Positions 39,059 through 51,910 of a DNA stretch of 64,000 nt are shown here, in pieces (the stretch's first letter is position 1; every line of letters starts with the position of its first letter). The DNA is from Erwinia tracheiphila. Lineage in GTDB: Bacteria > Pseudomonadota > Gammaproteobacteria > Enterobacterales > Enterobacteriaceae. The notes under the pieces are model-generated. The model was not told the DNA's origin, ran no database searches, and saw only the letters and a list, made by a program, of their open reading frames with translations. A program made the translations under genes and the position numbers. The DNA lies in contig NZ_CP089932.1 in NCBI RefSeq assembly GCF_021365465.1, positions 806,001-870,000 on the forward strand, written 5' to 3'.

Positions 39059-39715
39059 ATGAATCAGTCGCTTTTATCAGAATTTGGCACGCCGGAACAA
39101 CGTGTGGAACGGGCCATAGCCGCATTGCGTGATGGTCTGGGGGTGATGGTGTTGGACGATGAAGATCGTGAAAACGAAGGAGACATGATCTTCGCCGCCG
39201 AAACTATCACTGTCGAACAAATGGCTCTGACTATTCGTCATGGCAGTGGCATTGTTTGTCTGTGCCTGACGGAAGATCGCCGTCGCCAGCTGGAATTGCC
39301 AATGATGGTTGATAATAACACCAGCGTTTATGGAACCGGGTTTACTGTAACTATCGAGGCTGCGAAGGGGGTCACCACCGGCGTCTCCGCTTATGACCGA
39401 GTCACTACTATTCGTGCGGCGATTGCTGATGATGCCAGACCTGGCGATCTTAATCGTCCCGGCCACGTCTTTCCTTTGCGTGCACAGGATGGGGGAGTGC
39501 TCATCCGGGGTGGCCACACCGAGGCCACTGTCGATCTTGTCTCACTGGCTGGTTTCAAACCTGTCGGCGTGCTGTGTGAACTGACTAACGATGATGGTTC
39601 AATGGCGCGTGCGCCTGAAGTTGTTGTATTTGCCAGACAGCATCATATGCCCGTTGTAACCATTGACGATCTGATTGCTTATCGCCGCAGTCGCGAAACC
39701 GCTCAGGCCAGTTAG
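39059..39715 (+). CDS. ribB: 3,4-dihydroxy-2-butanone 4-phosphate synthase RibB
   Basis: 218 residues (217 in E. coli). Signature acidic and substrate-binding motifs [16 protein letters not shown] (about 34-49), the [14 protein letters not shown] block and [12 protein letters not shown] are intact. It makes the four-carbon unit of riboflavin from ribulose 5-phosphate. Controlled by the FMN riboswitch directly upstream and followed by its own terminator. Confidence 0.97.
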   Translation: MNQSLLSEFGTPEQRVERAIAALRDGLGVMVLDDEDRENEGDMIFAAETITVEQMALTIRHGSGIVCLCLTEDRRRQLELPMMVDNNTSVYGTGFTVTIEAAKGVTTGVSAYDRVTTIRAAIADDARPGDLNRPGHVFPLRAQDGGVLIRGGHTEATVDLVSLAGFKPVGVLCELTNDDGSMARAPEVVVFARQHHMPVVTIDDLIAYRRSRETAQAS

Positions 39716-39730
39716 ACCACGATATAGACA

Positions 39731-39764
39731 ACTGAAACCGAAGTAATGTCGGTTTCAGTTTAAT
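39731..39764 (+). terminator. ribB terminator
   Basis: ACTGAAACCGA (39731-39741) pairs perfectly with TCGGTTTCAGT (39749-39759), followed by TTAATT. From here to 40307 the sequence is AT-rich with no supportable gene; E. coli has zupT in this interval. Confidence 0.8.
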
Positions 39765-40307
39765 TAACTTTCTTCAAAAATATACCGGGTGCTGATTTTC
39801 TTCAGGTTTCTGCTGATAGAGTAGTTGTTTTTTGTGATTTTTATTTATATCTCGTTCTGTGAATAAAGACGATCCTTGTATTTAACTTTTAGCTAATTTT
39901 TTTAGTTTGAATGCTAATTTTTTATTGCTTATTAAAAGCATGTTCTGTGTATAGGAACATTACTCATGCCTTACTGTCTTTGGTTATGAGTATTACAATA
40001 TAGACCAGAACGTATTTTTTAGAGCCGTTGGGATAAAATTAAATCTGCTTTCTATGAAAGTGGTATTTTACGTTATAATTTTATTTTGCGTGGAATAAAT
40101 GACAATATTTTTATTGCAAGTTAAATTCGTGTTTAGTGATGGGTTTTGTTGATGGTTTTTAGATTAATCTTTATTTTTAAAGGTCGTAGAAGCATGCGTC
40201 AGTTAGAAATAAACTAATTTATCATAAGGTTATATATGTGAAATAATGAAATCACTTTTAGTGAAACTGGACTAAGTCTGTGTTTTTTATCTTGATGAGT
40301 TATTATA

Positions 40308-41622
40308 GAGACTGTAATTAAAATTGTGTAATTGCCTGTTTTTGATATGTTCACTCCAACAATGGAGACAGGCAAATTATGGACGAGAAGAAACTTAAGG
40401 CCCTTGCTGCTGAACTGGCCAAAGGCCTCAAAACTGAGGCCGGCCTTAATCAGTTTTCCCGCATGCTCACGAAGCTGACCGTTGAAACGGCACTCAATGC
40501 AGAACTGACTGACCACCTCGGGCATGAGAAAAATGCCCCTAAAACCGGCACCAATACCCGCAACGGCTACTCTTCGAAAATGCTGCTGTGCGACGACGGT
40601 GAAATCGGGCTAAACACGCCGCGCGACCGGGAAAATACCTTTGAACCTCTGCTGATTAAGAAGAATCAGACGCGTATCACGCAGATGGACAGACAGATTT
40701 TATCCTTGTATGCCAAAGGCATGACCACGCGGGAAATCGTCGATACGTTCAAAGAGATGTACGATGCTGATGTGTCACCGGCCCTGATATCAAAAGTCAC
40801 GGATGCCGTTAAAGAGCAGGTCGCCGAATGGCAGAATCGCCAGCTGGATGCGCTCTATACAATTGTTTATCTGGACTGTATTGTTGTTAAGGTTCGTCAG
40901 AATGGCGGCGTGATTAACAAAGCGGTGTTCCTGGCTCCGGGCATCAATACCGAAGGCCGGAAAGAGCTTCCGGGGATGTGGCTGGCTGAAAATGAAGGTG
41001 CAAAGTTCTGGCTGAACGTGCTGACGGAACTTAAAAATCGCGGCCTTCAGGACATCCTGATTGCCTGCGTGGATGGCCTGAAGGGCTTCCCGGATGCGAT
41101 AAACAGCGTCTATCCGCAGACTCACATCCAGCTGTGCATCATCCACATGGTGCGTAACCGCCTGAAATACGTGGCGTGGAAGGACTACAAAGCGGTCACG
41201 GGCGGGCTGAAAACCGTTTATCAGGCACCAACAGAAGCGGCCGCACGGATGGCGCTGGATGCGTTCGCCGAAGAATGGGATGACAAATATCCACAAATCA
41301 GCAAAAGCTGGCGTGCGCACGGGGAAAACCTCAATACGTTCTTCGGCTATCCGTCTGACATCCGAAAAGCTATCTACACCACGAATGCCATTGAGTCGCT
41401 GAACAGCGTGATCCGTGCCGCCATTAAGAAACGCAAGGTATTCCCGACGGATGACTCAGTGCGAAAGGTTATTTACCTGGCAATCCAGTCGGCATCGAAA
41501 AAATGGAGTATGCCGGTCCAGAACTGTCGGCTGGCGATGAGCCGCTTTATTATTGAGTTCGGTGACCGCCTGAGCGTTCACCTTTGACGTGGTGGCAGTT
41601 ACACAGAATTATTTACAGGGTC
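40308..41622 (+). mobile_element. IS256-family insertion sequence, copy 2 (intact)
   Basis: 1315 bp with ends GAGACTGTAA and (reversed) GACCCTGTAA and an exact 8-bp target duplication TTATTATA at 40300-40307 and 41623-41630. The element is closely related to copy 1 but with many substitutions, especially synonymous ones. Confidence 0.92.
40379..41587 (+). CDS. IS256-family (mutator-type) transposase
   Basis: 402 residues, same length and layout as the copy at 8178, with catalytic regions YLDCIVVKV, ACVDGLKGFPDAI and TTNAIESLNSVIR and the CIIHMVRN block. Differences include QNCRLAM against QNWRLAM near the C-terminus and AHGENLN against AHWENLN. The frame is complete. Whether the Trp-to-Cys and Trp-to-Gly changes weaken activity is not known. 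Confidence 0.95.
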   Translation: MDEKKLKALAAELAKGLKTEAGLNQFSRMLTKLTVETALNAELTDHLGHEKNAPKTGTNTRNGYSSKMLLCDDGEIGLNTPRDRENTFEPLLIKKNQTRITQMDRQILSLYAKGMTTREIVDTFKEMYDADVSPALISKVTDAVKEQVAEWQNRQLDALYTIVYLDCIVVKVRQNGGVINKAVFLAPGINTEGRKELPGMWLAENEGAKFWLNVLTELKNRGLQDILIACVDGLKGFPDAINSVYPQTHIQLCIIHMVRNRLKYVAWKDYKAVTGGLKTVYQAPTEAAARMALDAFAEEWDDKYPQISKSWRAHGENLNTFFGYPSDIRKAIYTTNAIESLNSVIRAAIKKRKVFPTDDSVRKVIYLAIQSASKKWSMPVQNCRLAMSRFIIEFGDRLSVHL

Positions 41623-41630
41623 TTATTATA

Positions 41631-42077
41631 AGTAAGATGTTTTTGGCATCCTGCTTAAGCGCCATGTAAAGTTTCTGCTTTCTGCTTTCTAAACAGGGAT
41701 GTTTTAGAATTTATATTAGATGCTTGCGAAACAACATTAATAGTTTTATTTGGCTGGCGTTATATATAGTAATATACGCCTTTTAATTATTATTATCTTA
41801 TGTTAATCTGGTTGTTATAATTAATCATGCTTATCTGATAGATGCTGGTCAGCCAAAATATTGACGAAGTGTTCAGGTAGTATCTTTCCCTGTGATCTGT
41901 ATAAGACGAAAATTTCCGGGCGAGAATGACAGTCAACTTCAAGCCTGAATTTGTCTTTCGCCTGTTAAAAAAACGTTCAAATTTACTGAAGATCTTCATC
42001 ATGCTTATCCGGGTTCATTGATTATGAATCAGGCGTAATGTAGCCGCTATAAAGCTAATTTATTCCGGAGAATGTTG
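41631..42077. other. Gap between IS256 copy 2 and ygiD
   Basis: About 450 bp, AT-rich, no ORF with a ribosome site and recognisable product. Probably the remainder of the former ribB-ygiD spacer plus the ygiD promoter, which is not resolved. Confidence 0.5.
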
Positions 42078-42863
42078 ATGAGTCAAACACGTATGCCCGC
42101 ACTTTTCCTCGGTCATGGCAGCCCGATGAATGTGTTGGAAGAAAACAGTTATACTAATACTTGGCGAAAACTGGGTGAGACATTGCCGCGTCCGAAAGCA
42201 ATCATTGCTGTGTCTGCGCACTGGTACACCAAAGGAACCGCCGTCACGGCGATGGAAAATCCGTGCACAATTCATGATTTTGGGGGGTTCCCGCAGGCGT
42301 TATTTGATACCCACTATCCTGCTCCCGGCTCGCCTGCATTGGCGCGCGAAGTGGCAGAAGTCTTGTCTCCTGTCAGCGTTCATCTGGATCAGCAATGGGG
42401 ATTCGATCACGGTTCGTGGGGCGTTCTGATAAAAATGTATCCTGATGCCGATATTCCGCTGATACAGCTTAGTGTTGACGCAACTCAGCCTCCTGCTGTC
42501 CATTTTGAATTTGGCCGTAAACTTGCTGCTCTGCGTGATAAGAGCATTATGATTGTTGCAAGTGGCAATGTCGTGCACAACCTGCGTATGGCGCGCTGGC
42601 AGGGCAACGCTGAACCTTATGCATGGGCCCTGTCTTTCAATGACTACGTGCGGGAAAATCTCAGTTGGGAAGGCCCGGTAAATCAGCATCCGTTGGTCAA
42701 CTTTATGCAGCACTAGGGGGCTGAACTGTCTAACCCAACACCAGAGCACTATCTGCCACTGCTCTATGTTCTGGGAGCGCGTCTGCCTGGTGAAGCAGTG
42801 TCCATTCCGGTCGATGGCCTTGAGATGGCCTCACTAAGTATGCTTTCGGTTCAGGTTGGATAA
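42078..42863 (+). pseudogene. ygiD: 4,5-DOPA-extradiol-dioxygenase-like YgiD, interrupted by an in-frame TAG
   Basis: From ATG 42078 (GGAG 8 nt upstream) the frame reads MSQTRMPALFLGHGSPMNVL, with the LigB-type zinc ligands in FLGHGSP, VSAHWYTKG and GFDHGSWG. It stops with TAG at 42714-42716, but continues in the same frame as GAELSNPTPEHYLPLLYVLG to a second stop at 42863. The complete length of 261 residues plus the stop matches E. coli YgiD, where the interrupted codon is Glu, so GAG to TAG is the likely change. The truncated product (about 212 residues) lacks the C-terminal strand and conserved His region. Amber read-through cannot be excluded. Confidence 0.88.
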
Positions 42864-42898
42864 ATGCTGTCGGGGCGGCATCCATACCGCCCTGGCGA

Positions 42899-44059
42899 CT
42901 ATCCGATAAACGCATGCGGATAGAAGCGGGAAAGATCCTGAGTAATCAGTTCACGATCTTCGCGGAGACCTATTCCGGCAGGCTGGTCATCTATGAGCCA
43001 GCTGCCGATTAACGTGTAGCTGTCGCCGAATTTAGGCAGTGGGTGGAACTGCTGTACGATCATACCTTCTTCGCCGTAGGGACCGTCAGTCCGCGCTATT
43101 TCCTGGCCATTGTTTACAATGCTGATATTCGCACCTTCACGTGAAAAAAGTGGCTTAACCACGTACTTATCCATCGCGGGGACGTTATCCTCAGCAAAAT
43201 AGGCAGGGAGAAGATTGGGATGCTCAGGAAACATTTTCCACAGCAAGGGCAGAAGCGCTTTATTGGAGAGAATGCTTTTCCACGCTGGTTCCAGCCAGCG
43301 TACGCCCGCATCTTCCAGCTTTGTGGAAAACATTTCGCGTAGCATAAACTCCCACGGATACAGCTTAAAGAGATTGCCAATAACCCGATCATGGGTATCG
43401 GTAAACTGGCCTTTTTCACCCAGGCCAATTTCATCGATATACAGAAATTCTGTCGGCAGGCCCGCTTCCGTGGCGCAGTCCTGTAAATATTGCACTGTTC
43501 CGCGATCTTCATCGCTATCACGGCTGCAGGCAAAATGCAGCCAGCTGAAGCCATGCTGCTGATTTAATTCTGCAAAACGTGCAATAAGTTTTTCCTGGAT
43601 GCTGTTGAACTGATCGCTGCCAGCGGGAAGATTGCCCGCATTTAGCTGATCTTCAAACCACAGCCATTGAAAGAATGCGGCTTCATATAATGAGGTAGGT
43701 GTGTCAGCATTATTCTCTAGTAGCTTGATGTTCGTTTGCCCGTCCCAGGCGAGATCCAGCCGCGAATAAAGCGATGGCTGACGATTTTTCCATGAGGAAT
43801 GCACAAGATCCCAGGTGTGTCTGGGGATACGAAATTTAGCCAGCAGCTCCTCGCTGCCAACAACCCTCTCCACGGCCTGGAGGCACATTTGATGAAGTTC
43901 GCTGGTCACGTCCTCCAGTTTTTCAATTTGAGCCAACGTGAACTGATACCAGGCATCTTCGCACCAGTAAGGTTCATCATGCATCGTGTGGAAGTGGAAA
44001 CCAAACTCGGTTGCCTTTTCACGCCAGCCAGGCCGCTCGGTGATGGGAAGACGTTTCAT
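42899..44059 (-). CDS. ygiC: Glutathionylspermidine synthase-like ATP-grasp protein YgiC
   Basis: 386 residues, the E. coli length. ATP-grasp ligase of the GSP-synthase family: [21 protein letters not shown] near 100-120 and [18 protein letters not shown] near 290 carry the ATP- and metal-binding residues. The amidase half of true Gsp is absent. Substrate unknown. It follows ygiB by six bases; the ygiB-ygiC pair lies downstream of tolC on the same strand, as in E. coli, where they are linked to TolC expression. Confidence 0.93.
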   Translation of the reverse strand: MKRLPITERPGWREKATEFGFHFHTMHDEPYWCEDAWYQFTLAQIEKLEDVTSELHQMCLQAVERVVGSEELLAKFRIPRHTWDLVHSSWKNRQPSLYSRLDLAWDGQTNIKLLENNADTPTSLYEAAFFQWLWFEDQLNAGNLPAGSDQFNSIQEKLIARFAELNQQHGFSWLHFACSRDSDEDRGTVQYLQDCATEAGLPTEFLYIDEIGLGEKGQFTDTHDRVIGNLFKLYPWEFMLREMFSTKLEDAGVRWLEPAWKSILSNKALLPLLWKMFPEHPNLLPAYFAEDNVPAMDKYVVKPLFSREGANISIVNNGQEIARTDGPYGEEGMIVQQFHPLPKFGDSYTLIGSWLIDDQPAGIGLREDRELITQDLSRFYPHAFIG

Positions 44060-44065
44060 ACTTGC

Positions 44066-44722
44066 TTAACCTCCAACAGAACCACTGGTATTGCTTCGTT
44101 GCATCGTCGACTGTTTCGCCACGCTCTCGCCAAATCCGCCACGAGTAATGGTTGTGGTGGTCGCTGGTTTAGGCACCATCGCCGTTTTAGGTACGTTCAT
44201 AGTGCGGCCCGTTGTTGCATTGCCAAAGCTCTTACCGCTGGCATCAACAAATTTGCCGTTTGCCGGACTACCGGGTGCGCGTGAGGTAAAAAGCGGTTGT
44301 TGAGCAAAACCAGCTCCGCCTCCCATCAAACGTCCCATCATATAGCCCGCCATCAACGGCATCCAGAAACTGCCACCTTGTTGAGATTCTGCATCGTTCA
44401 TGCCCAGGCCTGCCTGAGCGGGAGTCTGCTGGCATTGGCCCTCACCAAATTCTGCGATACAGTCTTCACGCGTGGCGAATTTAGGTGCGGTGCGATCGGC
44501 CTCTTTTTTTGCACTGCTATACGTTGTTTTACACTGCTCGCTTTTACCCGGATTAGCCTGAGAACAGTCATCGGCGTTCTGATATAACGCGACTGTTTCG
44601 TCTGACTGCTCACAACCTGCCAGCATAAAAACTGCCGTCACCGCCAGCGCGACCGGTGTCAAATGTCGTGCGCGCCAGTGTTTACGAAATGAAGCATGAT
44701 TAATCTTTTTGGTCCGTTTCAT
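44066..44722 (-). CDS. ygiB: DUF1190 lipoprotein-like YgiB
   Basis: 218 residues. After a basic head ([16 protein letters not shown]) comes a hydrophobic segment ending in FMLAGC, a lipobox-like site, then [16 protein letters not shown] and a C-terminal Gly/Ala/Thr-rich tail with [20 protein letters not shown]. Matches DUF1190 (YgiB) along its length. Function unknown; conserved next to ygiC and tolC. Confidence 0.93.
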   Translation of the reverse strand: MKRTKKINHASFRKHWRARHLTPVALAVTAVFMLAGCEQSDETVALYQNADDCSQANPGKSEQCKTTYSSAKKEADRTAPKFATREDCIAEFGEGQCQQTPAQAGLGMNDAESQQGGSFWMPLMAGYMMGRLMGGGAGFAQQPLFTSRAPGSPANGKFVDASGKSFGNATTGRTMNVPKTAMVPKPATTTTITRGGFGESVAKQSTMQRSNTSGSVGG

Positions 44723-44839
44723 CGTCTGTTTTTCCTGTACCCAAAGGGAGCGCTCAGAATAGGGGAACAGCGGTTGAAATTGAAGCGAGAGGCAGCGGTA
44801 TAAAGGGATCTTTACGTAGCTATACGTTTGATTGTGAAA

Positions 44840-44858
44840 GGGCAGCGGAGAGCTGCCC
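44840..44858 (-). terminator. Hairpin after tolC
   Basis: GGGCAGC (44840-44846) pairs with GCTGCCC (44852-44858), flanked by ATTG/CAAT, seven bases past the tolC stop. The leftward tail CTTTC is a weak U-tract, so partial read-through into ygiB is likely. Confidence 0.6.
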
Positions 44859-44864
44859 GAGCAA

Positions 44865-46331
44865 TCAATGACTGAAAGGATTACGCTTGTTACTGGAGTG
44901 TGTAACAGGAGATGTCTGCGACGACACGGTCGTCATCTGGATGTTATCGACTGTTGCAGCCTGCTGCGGATTTTCAGGCGCAACGCTGTCTGGTGAGGTG
45001 GGGACCTCTTTACCAAGACGGCTGTTAAGCGCCAGTAAATCCTGTTCGTTGAGTGTTCCCAATGCGGACTTAATGTTTAGCTCGTTAATCATGTAGCTGT
45101 AGCGCGCATCAGCAAGCTGTTGTTTGGCATTGTAAAGCGTGCTGGTTGCATCCAGCACATCTACGATAGTGCGTGTGCCAACCTGATAACCTGCCTCCAT
45201 TGCGTCAAGTGAGCTTTGCGCAGAGACCACCGCTTGCTTATAAGCGTTAATACTGCTGACCGACGCATTAACGTTATTGAAAGAAGAGCGTACGGTTTGC
45301 ACAGCAGCACGATGTGCGCTTTCTAACTGTTCGCTGGCCGCAACGTAGGCATACTGTGCCTGCTTAACCTGAGAAGTCACTGCACCACCAGCATACAAAG
45401 GTAGGGAGAAACTCAGCCCTACCTGATTCGATCCCGCAATGCTATCGGTACTGGAACTGCTTTGGTTCGCCCGCCGCCCGCCATATTTACTGTTAGAGAG
45501 GCCGGTAGAGGCGGTGAGATCCAGCGTTGGCATATGACCTGTCTCAGCCGAGCGAATTTGTTCCCTTGCCAGATCCTGATTCAGGCGGGCAGACAACAAA
45601 CTCAAATTCCGGCTTTCGGCCTCTTTCAGCAGAGCATTGACCGGCTGAGGTTTTTCCGTTTTAAAACTATCCACGTTCAGCGACGCAAGAGTCAGATAAT
45701 AGTTTCCGGCGACCTGACGTAATGTTTCGAGATTGTTATCGAGATTGTTGCGGGCCGTTACCTCGCTGGCCAGGACACTGTCATACTGCGAGCGGGCATT
45801 CTGCACATCGGTAATGGCGACCAGGCCGACGTTAAAGCGCTGAGTCGTCTGATCCAGCTGACGATAAATAGATTGTTTTTGCGCTTCAGTATATGAAAGC
45901 GTGTCAATGGCATTCAGCACGTTAAAATAGGCTGTGGCGGTATTCAAAATCAACGTTTGCTGTGCGGTCTGATAAGTGACATCCTGAATACTGGCTATTT
46001 TTTCCTGTAGCGTTAGGGTGCGCCATTTGGACATATCAAAAATGGTTTGCGTAAGTTGCAGCGAGCCGCTGGTGGTATTTGAATGCAGGCCGCCGCTGTC
46101 CCGGTAACCGTTATTGTAAGTATAATCAGCCCCTAAACCTAATTGAGGTAAAAGTGGGCTTCGTGCTTCATTAATTTTCTCAAAGGCTGCATCGCGATCA
46201 GCTGCAGAACTGCGAAGATCGGGGTTAGATAATCGAGCCTGCTGATAAATTTGTAGCAGATTTTCAGCCTGACTGGCGGCGCTTAAGCCGCCCAGGCTCA
46301 GGCCGATCAGTAACGGGAGCAGTTTCTTCAT
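44865..46331 (-). CDS. tolC: Outer membrane channel TolC
   Basis: 488 residues from the ATG at 46331, which has AAGGA 6 nt upstream; the first in-frame ATG (46337) overlaps that site. Signal peptide [20 protein letters not shown] followed by mature [12 protein letters not shown]. Two repeats of the outer-membrane efflux fold are visible ([39 protein letters not shown]), plus [20 protein letters not shown]. The exit duct for AcrAB-type efflux pumps and type I secretion. The C-terminal tail ends KRNPFSH. Intact. Confidence 0.97.
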   Translation of the reverse strand: MKKLLPLLIGLSLGGLSAASQAENLLQIYQQARLSNPDLRSSAADRDAAFEKINEARSPLLPQLGLGADYTYNNGYRDSGGLHSNTTSGSLQLTQTIFDMSKWRTLTLQEKIASIQDVTYQTAQQTLILNTATAYFNVLNAIDTLSYTEAQKQSIYRQLDQTTQRFNVGLVAITDVQNARSQYDSVLASEVTARNNLDNNLETLRQVAGNYYLTLASLNVDSFKTEKPQPVNALLKEAESRNLSLLSARLNQDLAREQIRSAETGHMPTLDLTASTGLSNSKYGGRRANQSSSSTDSIAGSNQVGLSFSLPLYAGGAVTSQVKQAQYAYVAASEQLESAHRAAVQTVRSSFNNVNASVSSINAYKQAVVSAQSSLDAMEAGYQVGTRTIVDVLDATSTLYNAKQQLADARYSYMINELNIKSALGTLNEQDLLALNSRLGKEVPTSPDSVAPENPQQAATVDNIQMTTVSSQTSPVTHSSNKRNPFSH

Positions 46332-46548
46332 TTGCATTCCTTGTTGTGCAGCAAAGCTACTCTGGTAGCTCTGGCGTAAGCCAAAAAATCACCACCGATT
46401 CTAACAGAGTAAACAAGTGAGATAAGTTGGCGGAAAGTGCCATGTTGACATAATTTTCTCAAAAAACTCATCAAGGACTACAGGGTGTGCGCGGCAGAAA
46501 TTGCGTTTTCCTGTTTTTATCACTCAAATAAGTACAAGGGAGGAGCGG

Positions 46549-47183
46549 ATGAGCGCTGACACTAAACATCCAGTGACGTTCACAAAAAATGATGTGGAAA
46601 TTATTGCACGTGAGACGCTTTATCGTGGTTTTTTTCACTGATCCGTTATCGTTTTCGCCACCGTTTATTTAACGGTGATATGAGTGGAGAAGTCACAAGA
46701 GATGTCTTTGAAAGAGGGCATGCTGCCGCCATGCTGCCCTACGATGCGCAGCGCGATGAAGTTGTGTTGATTGAACAAATTCGTATCTCTGCCTATGACA
46801 GCAGCCCGACCCCCTGGCTGTTAGAGCTGGTTGCTGGCATTATCGAACCGGGGGAAACGCCGGAGGATGTTGTTCGTCGTGAAGCCAAAGAAGAGGCCGG
46901 ATTGACACCCGGACGTGTAAGGCCTGTATTAAATTACCTGTCAAGCCCCGGCGGCACCAGCGAAAGACTGGCGATTCTGGTAGGCGAAGTTGATGTCAGC
47001 CTGGCGCAGGGCAATCACGGTCTTGAGGAAGAGAATGAGGACATTCTGGTTCATGTGGTGAGTCGTCAGCAGGCTTACCAATGGGTGGAAGAGGGAAAAA
47101 TAGATAACGCGGCTTCTGTCATCGCTTTGCAGTGGCTGCAGTTGCACTATAAAAAATTACAAGAAGGGTGGAAAACTGAATGA
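46549..47183 (+). pseudogene. nudF: ADP-ribose diphosphatase NudF, frameshifted in a T-run
   Basis: ATG 46549 (GGGAGGAG upstream) gives MSADTKHPVTFTKNDVEIIA and ARETLYRGFF, then the frame breaks at the seven T of 46629-46635. With one more T the frame continues SLIRYRFRHRLFNGDMSGEV and into the intact rest of the protein, which holds the Nudix box (REAKEEAGLTPG within residues ~100-120). E. coli NudF hydrolyses ADP-ribose. The downstream frame alone (from about 46680) could give a 167-residue product that keeps the Nudix box but lacks the dimer-forming N-terminus. A homopolymer sequencing error is the main alternative. Confidence 0.85.
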
Positions 47184-47599
47184 TGAAACACTATCTCACT
47201 GATTTTGCTGAAATGATTCGTTTGTGCGAAACAAATTTTGCTCAGTTGTGTCGCTTGTTGCCAAAGTCTCAAAACGATCGAGCTTCAGACACAGTGACTT
47301 ATCAGGTCAATAGTGCGAGTTATACAGTGACGATTCTCGAATCGACGCGCTACACCATTCTGGTGTAAATTAAACAAACTGCACCTGTGGTGAGTTACTG
47401 GAGCCTGCCGGCAATGGCGGTTCGCCTCCACTACGACGCGATGGTCGCTGAAGTGTGCTCCACACAGCAGATCTTCCGTTTCAAAGCACGCTATGATTAC
47501 CCAAATAAAAAGCTGCGTCAGCGTGATGAAAAGCACCAGATAAACCAGTTCCTTGCCGACTGTTTAGCACATGGCGCGTCAACTGCGCCGGTTTGTTAA
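47183..47599 (+). pseudogene. yqiB: DUF1249 protein YqiB, premature stop and small deletion
   Basis: The start ATG overlaps the nudF TGA. The frame reads [20 protein letters not shown] … ESTRYTILV and stops with TAA at 47366-47368; it then continues in the same frame ([20 protein letters not shown] … [20 protein letters not shown]) to 47599. Compared with E. coli YqiB the segment WLRY is missing between FLAD and CLAHGA, a 12-nt in-frame loss. Function of the family is unknown; it lies between nudF and cpdA as in E. coli. Confidence 0.85.
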
Positions 47600-47647
47600 C
47601 GTGTTCACAGATGGTTTCTGCGATAGTGTTAATCTTAAGGATTGTGA

Positions 47648-48475
47648 TTGGATAGCCTGCTAAAAATTCCTGCACAACGCGGGACCGGGATCAGGATTTT
47701 ACAGATAACGGATTCCCACCTCTTTGCTGGTAAACACGAAACGCTACTTGGCGTAAATACCTGGGCCAGCTTTGACGCGGTTTTGCAGGCTATTTCTGCC
47801 AGTAAACAACCGTTTGATTTAATTGTCGCTACCGGCGATTTGGCGCAGGATCATTCCGTTGAGGCCTATCAGCACTTTGCTGAAGGCATCGCACATCTTT
47901 CTGCCCCATGCGTCTGGCTACCGGGCAATCATGACTTCCAGCCCGTTATGTTCAGTACACTGGCTGAAACAAATATTACCGATGCGAAACATGTTATTGT
48001 TGGGGCGCACTGGCAGATTGTATTGTTGGATACTCAGGTCTTCGGCGTTCCTTACGGCGAGTTGAGTGAATATCAGCTTGAGTGGCTGGACAATACCTTG
48101 GCCCGGCAATCCGAACGCCATTCGCTGGTGTTGCTACACCATCATCCTGTGCCTTCCGGCTGTAACTGGCTCGATCAGCACAGTCTTCGCAATTCGTCGA
48201 TGCTGGAAGCGGTATTACAGCGTTATCCGCTGGCCTCGACTTTACTGTGCGGTCATATTCATCAGGAGCTTGACCTGAACTGGAATGGGCGTCGCCTGTT
48301 GGCCACGCCTTCCACCTGCGTTCAGTTCAAACCACACTGCACCAACTTCACCATTGATTCTGAAACGCCCGGCTGGCGCTGGTTAGAACTTTACGAAGAC
48401 GGGCGAGTGGAAACGGGCGTGGAGCGGTTACAGACTCGCGCTTTCAGCCCGGACCTTGATGCAGAAGGCTATTAA
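47648..48475 (+). CDS. cpdA: 3',5'-cyclic-AMP phosphodiesterase CpdA
   Basis: 275 residues with a TTG start (AAGGA about 8 nt upstream), as in E. coli. Calcineurin-like metal ligands are all present: QITDSH, ATGDLAQD, LPGNHDFQ, LLHHHPVP and LCGHIHQE. It lowers cAMP and so modulates CRP-dependent expression. Intact, although the two genes just upstream are broken. Confidence 0.96.
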   Translation: MDSLLKIPAQRGTGIRILQITDSHLFAGKHETLLGVNTWASFDAVLQAISASKQPFDLIVATGDLAQDHSVEAYQHFAEGIAHLSAPCVWLPGNHDFQPVMFSTLAETNITDAKHVIVGAHWQIVLLDTQVFGVPYGELSEYQLEWLDNTLARQSERHSLVLLHHHPVPSGCNWLDQHSLRNSSMLEAVLQRYPLASTLLCGHIHQELDLNWNGRRLLATPSTCVQFKPHCTNFTIDSETPGWRWLELYEDGRVETGVERLQTRAFSPDLDAEGY

Positions 48476-48478
48476 ATT

Positions 48479-49060
48479 ATGGGCGCGTTGTTGTATTTGC
48501 ACGGTTTCAATAGCTCTCCTCATTCCGTCAAGGCGACGCACTTTCGCCAGTGGTTAGCAGCACATCACCCAGAGATCCAAATGTATGTTCCACAATTTCC
48601 AGCTTTCCCCGAGGAAGCTGCTGCGATGTTGGAGGATATGGTGATGTCTTCAGCAGGTGAACCGTTGGGAATAGTGGGTTCATCATTGGGCGGCTATTAT
48701 GCTACCTGGCTTTCACAATGCTTTACGCTGCCTGCGGTGGTGGTCAATCCTTCCGTTCGCCCTTTTGAACTACTGGTCGATTATCTGGGCAATAATGAGA
48801 ATCCGTACACGGGGCAGAGATATGTGTTAGAGTCTCGCCACATTTACGATTTAAAAGTGATGCAGGTTGACCCGTTAGTATCGCCAGACCTGCTCTGGTT
48901 ACTACAGCAAACGGGTGATGAAGTCCTCGACTATCGTCAGGCCTTGGTTTATTACGCGGCCTGTCGCCAGACGGTGGAAGAGGGTGGAAACCATGCATAT
49001 GTCGGATTCGAACGCCATTTTTCTGCCATTATCGACTTCCTTGGTCTGTCTGCCTGCTGA
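48479..49060 (+). CDS. yqiA: Esterase YqiA
   Basis: 193 residues, identical in length to E. coli YqiA. Alpha/beta-hydrolase: [15 protein letters not shown] at the N-terminus, nucleophile Ser in [10 protein letters not shown], and catalytic His in [12 protein letters not shown]. Starts three bases after the cpdA stop, and parE follows 53 bp later, so the three genes are probably one transcript. Confidence 0.95.
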   Translation: MGALLYLHGFNSSPHSVKATHFRQWLAAHHPEIQMYVPQFPAFPEEAAAMLEDMVMSSAGEPLGIVGSSLGGYYATWLSQCFTLPAVVVNPSVRPFELLVDYLGNNENPYTGQRYVLESRHIYDLKVMQVDPLVSPDLLWLLQQTGDEVLDYRQALVYYAACRQTVEEGGNHAYVGFERHFSAIIDFLGLSAC

Positions 49061-49092
49061 AGCGAGCCGCAGAATCTGGCTAATCATGTTAA

Positions 49093-51009
<1,917 letters not shown>

Positions 51010-51268
51010 TCAGGTAAAAGCCGCCTTTATCGCAGGTGTCTTTTGCACGCATCAATAGAGATGTAGCCATAGCTTTGAAAAGAAGTGACCCGTCTGAGTG
51101 GTAAGATTCTGCTCTGAAACAATAGGGCAGAACCAAAATCTGTTGATAGTCCTATCTTAAGTTGGCTGTGAAAACCGACAGGCTATAGTGAACTGCCAAT
51201 AATTCTGTTGATCGCCTGTCTGTAAAATACGCATGGCGTTCTATTTTAAACCCTGCATTGAAATACGT

Positions 51269-51820
51269 TCAGCTGGATTTCAGCACCACTACGGCATAAT
51301 GACAGGGTGAGGACCTGTGGTTAACGAAAACGCAATCAGCAGGATCGCCCAACTCCAGACACTCCCTCTTGTGCATTTCTAACACCATACTGCCTTCCTG
51401 AATGGTCAGTGAACCGTCGAGAACCCGGATGAGTTGGCGACGGCAAAGACAGGCAATTGACGGCATTGGAACGGTCACCCCCGGTGGCAGGGCGATGCTA
51501 ACCAGATCCAGCGGGATCTTTTCCTGTGAAACGTGTCGTAGGATATAGTCGGTTTCTGGATCCTGCCAGATCGGCTGTTGGTCATAACGGACCAGTGTTC
51601 CGTTCTGGGTTTCACTTAAGGCGATAAGCTGCGACATACTCATGTCAAATGAGCCCGACAATCGGGCAGGAAGTGTCGCGGTTGGGCTACTTTAGCCTCG
51701 TTCAATTTTATGGATCATTGCTCTGGATACGCCCGAATAGCCTGCCAGTTCGGTAAGCGGCCAGCCTCGTTTTTCTCTTTCTGCTTTTACTTTCTGTGCG
51801 ATACGATATTTTATGTCGTC
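51269..51820 (-). pseudogene. XRE-family regulator with cupin domain, nonsense-interrupted
   Basis: The N-terminal helix-turn-helix is readable from about 51820 (GYSGVSRAMIHKIERG), then an in-frame TAA at 51692-51694 interrupts; the same frame resumes SSPTATLPARLSGSFDMSMS and a C-terminal cupin (ending CHYAVVVLKSS). The stop most likely replaces Glu. No start codon is visible: the codon where Met is expected reads ATA, with a stop just upstream. Such regulators often sit divergently from a GNAT acetyltransferase gene and control it, as here (next entry), and both are broken. Confidence 0.8.
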
Positions 51821-51910
51821 TTATTTATTATAAAAAGTCTTTAATTGTGTATTAATTTATTATAGTAAATAATCTGTCTACTTTAATAATGTAAATGCGG
51901 AGTGTCCACT

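Noticed and set aside
42714..42716. TAG in ygiD as pyrrolysine or programmed recoding
   Set aside because: No supporting element, and the surrounding pattern of broken genes makes a simple nonsense mutation far more likely.
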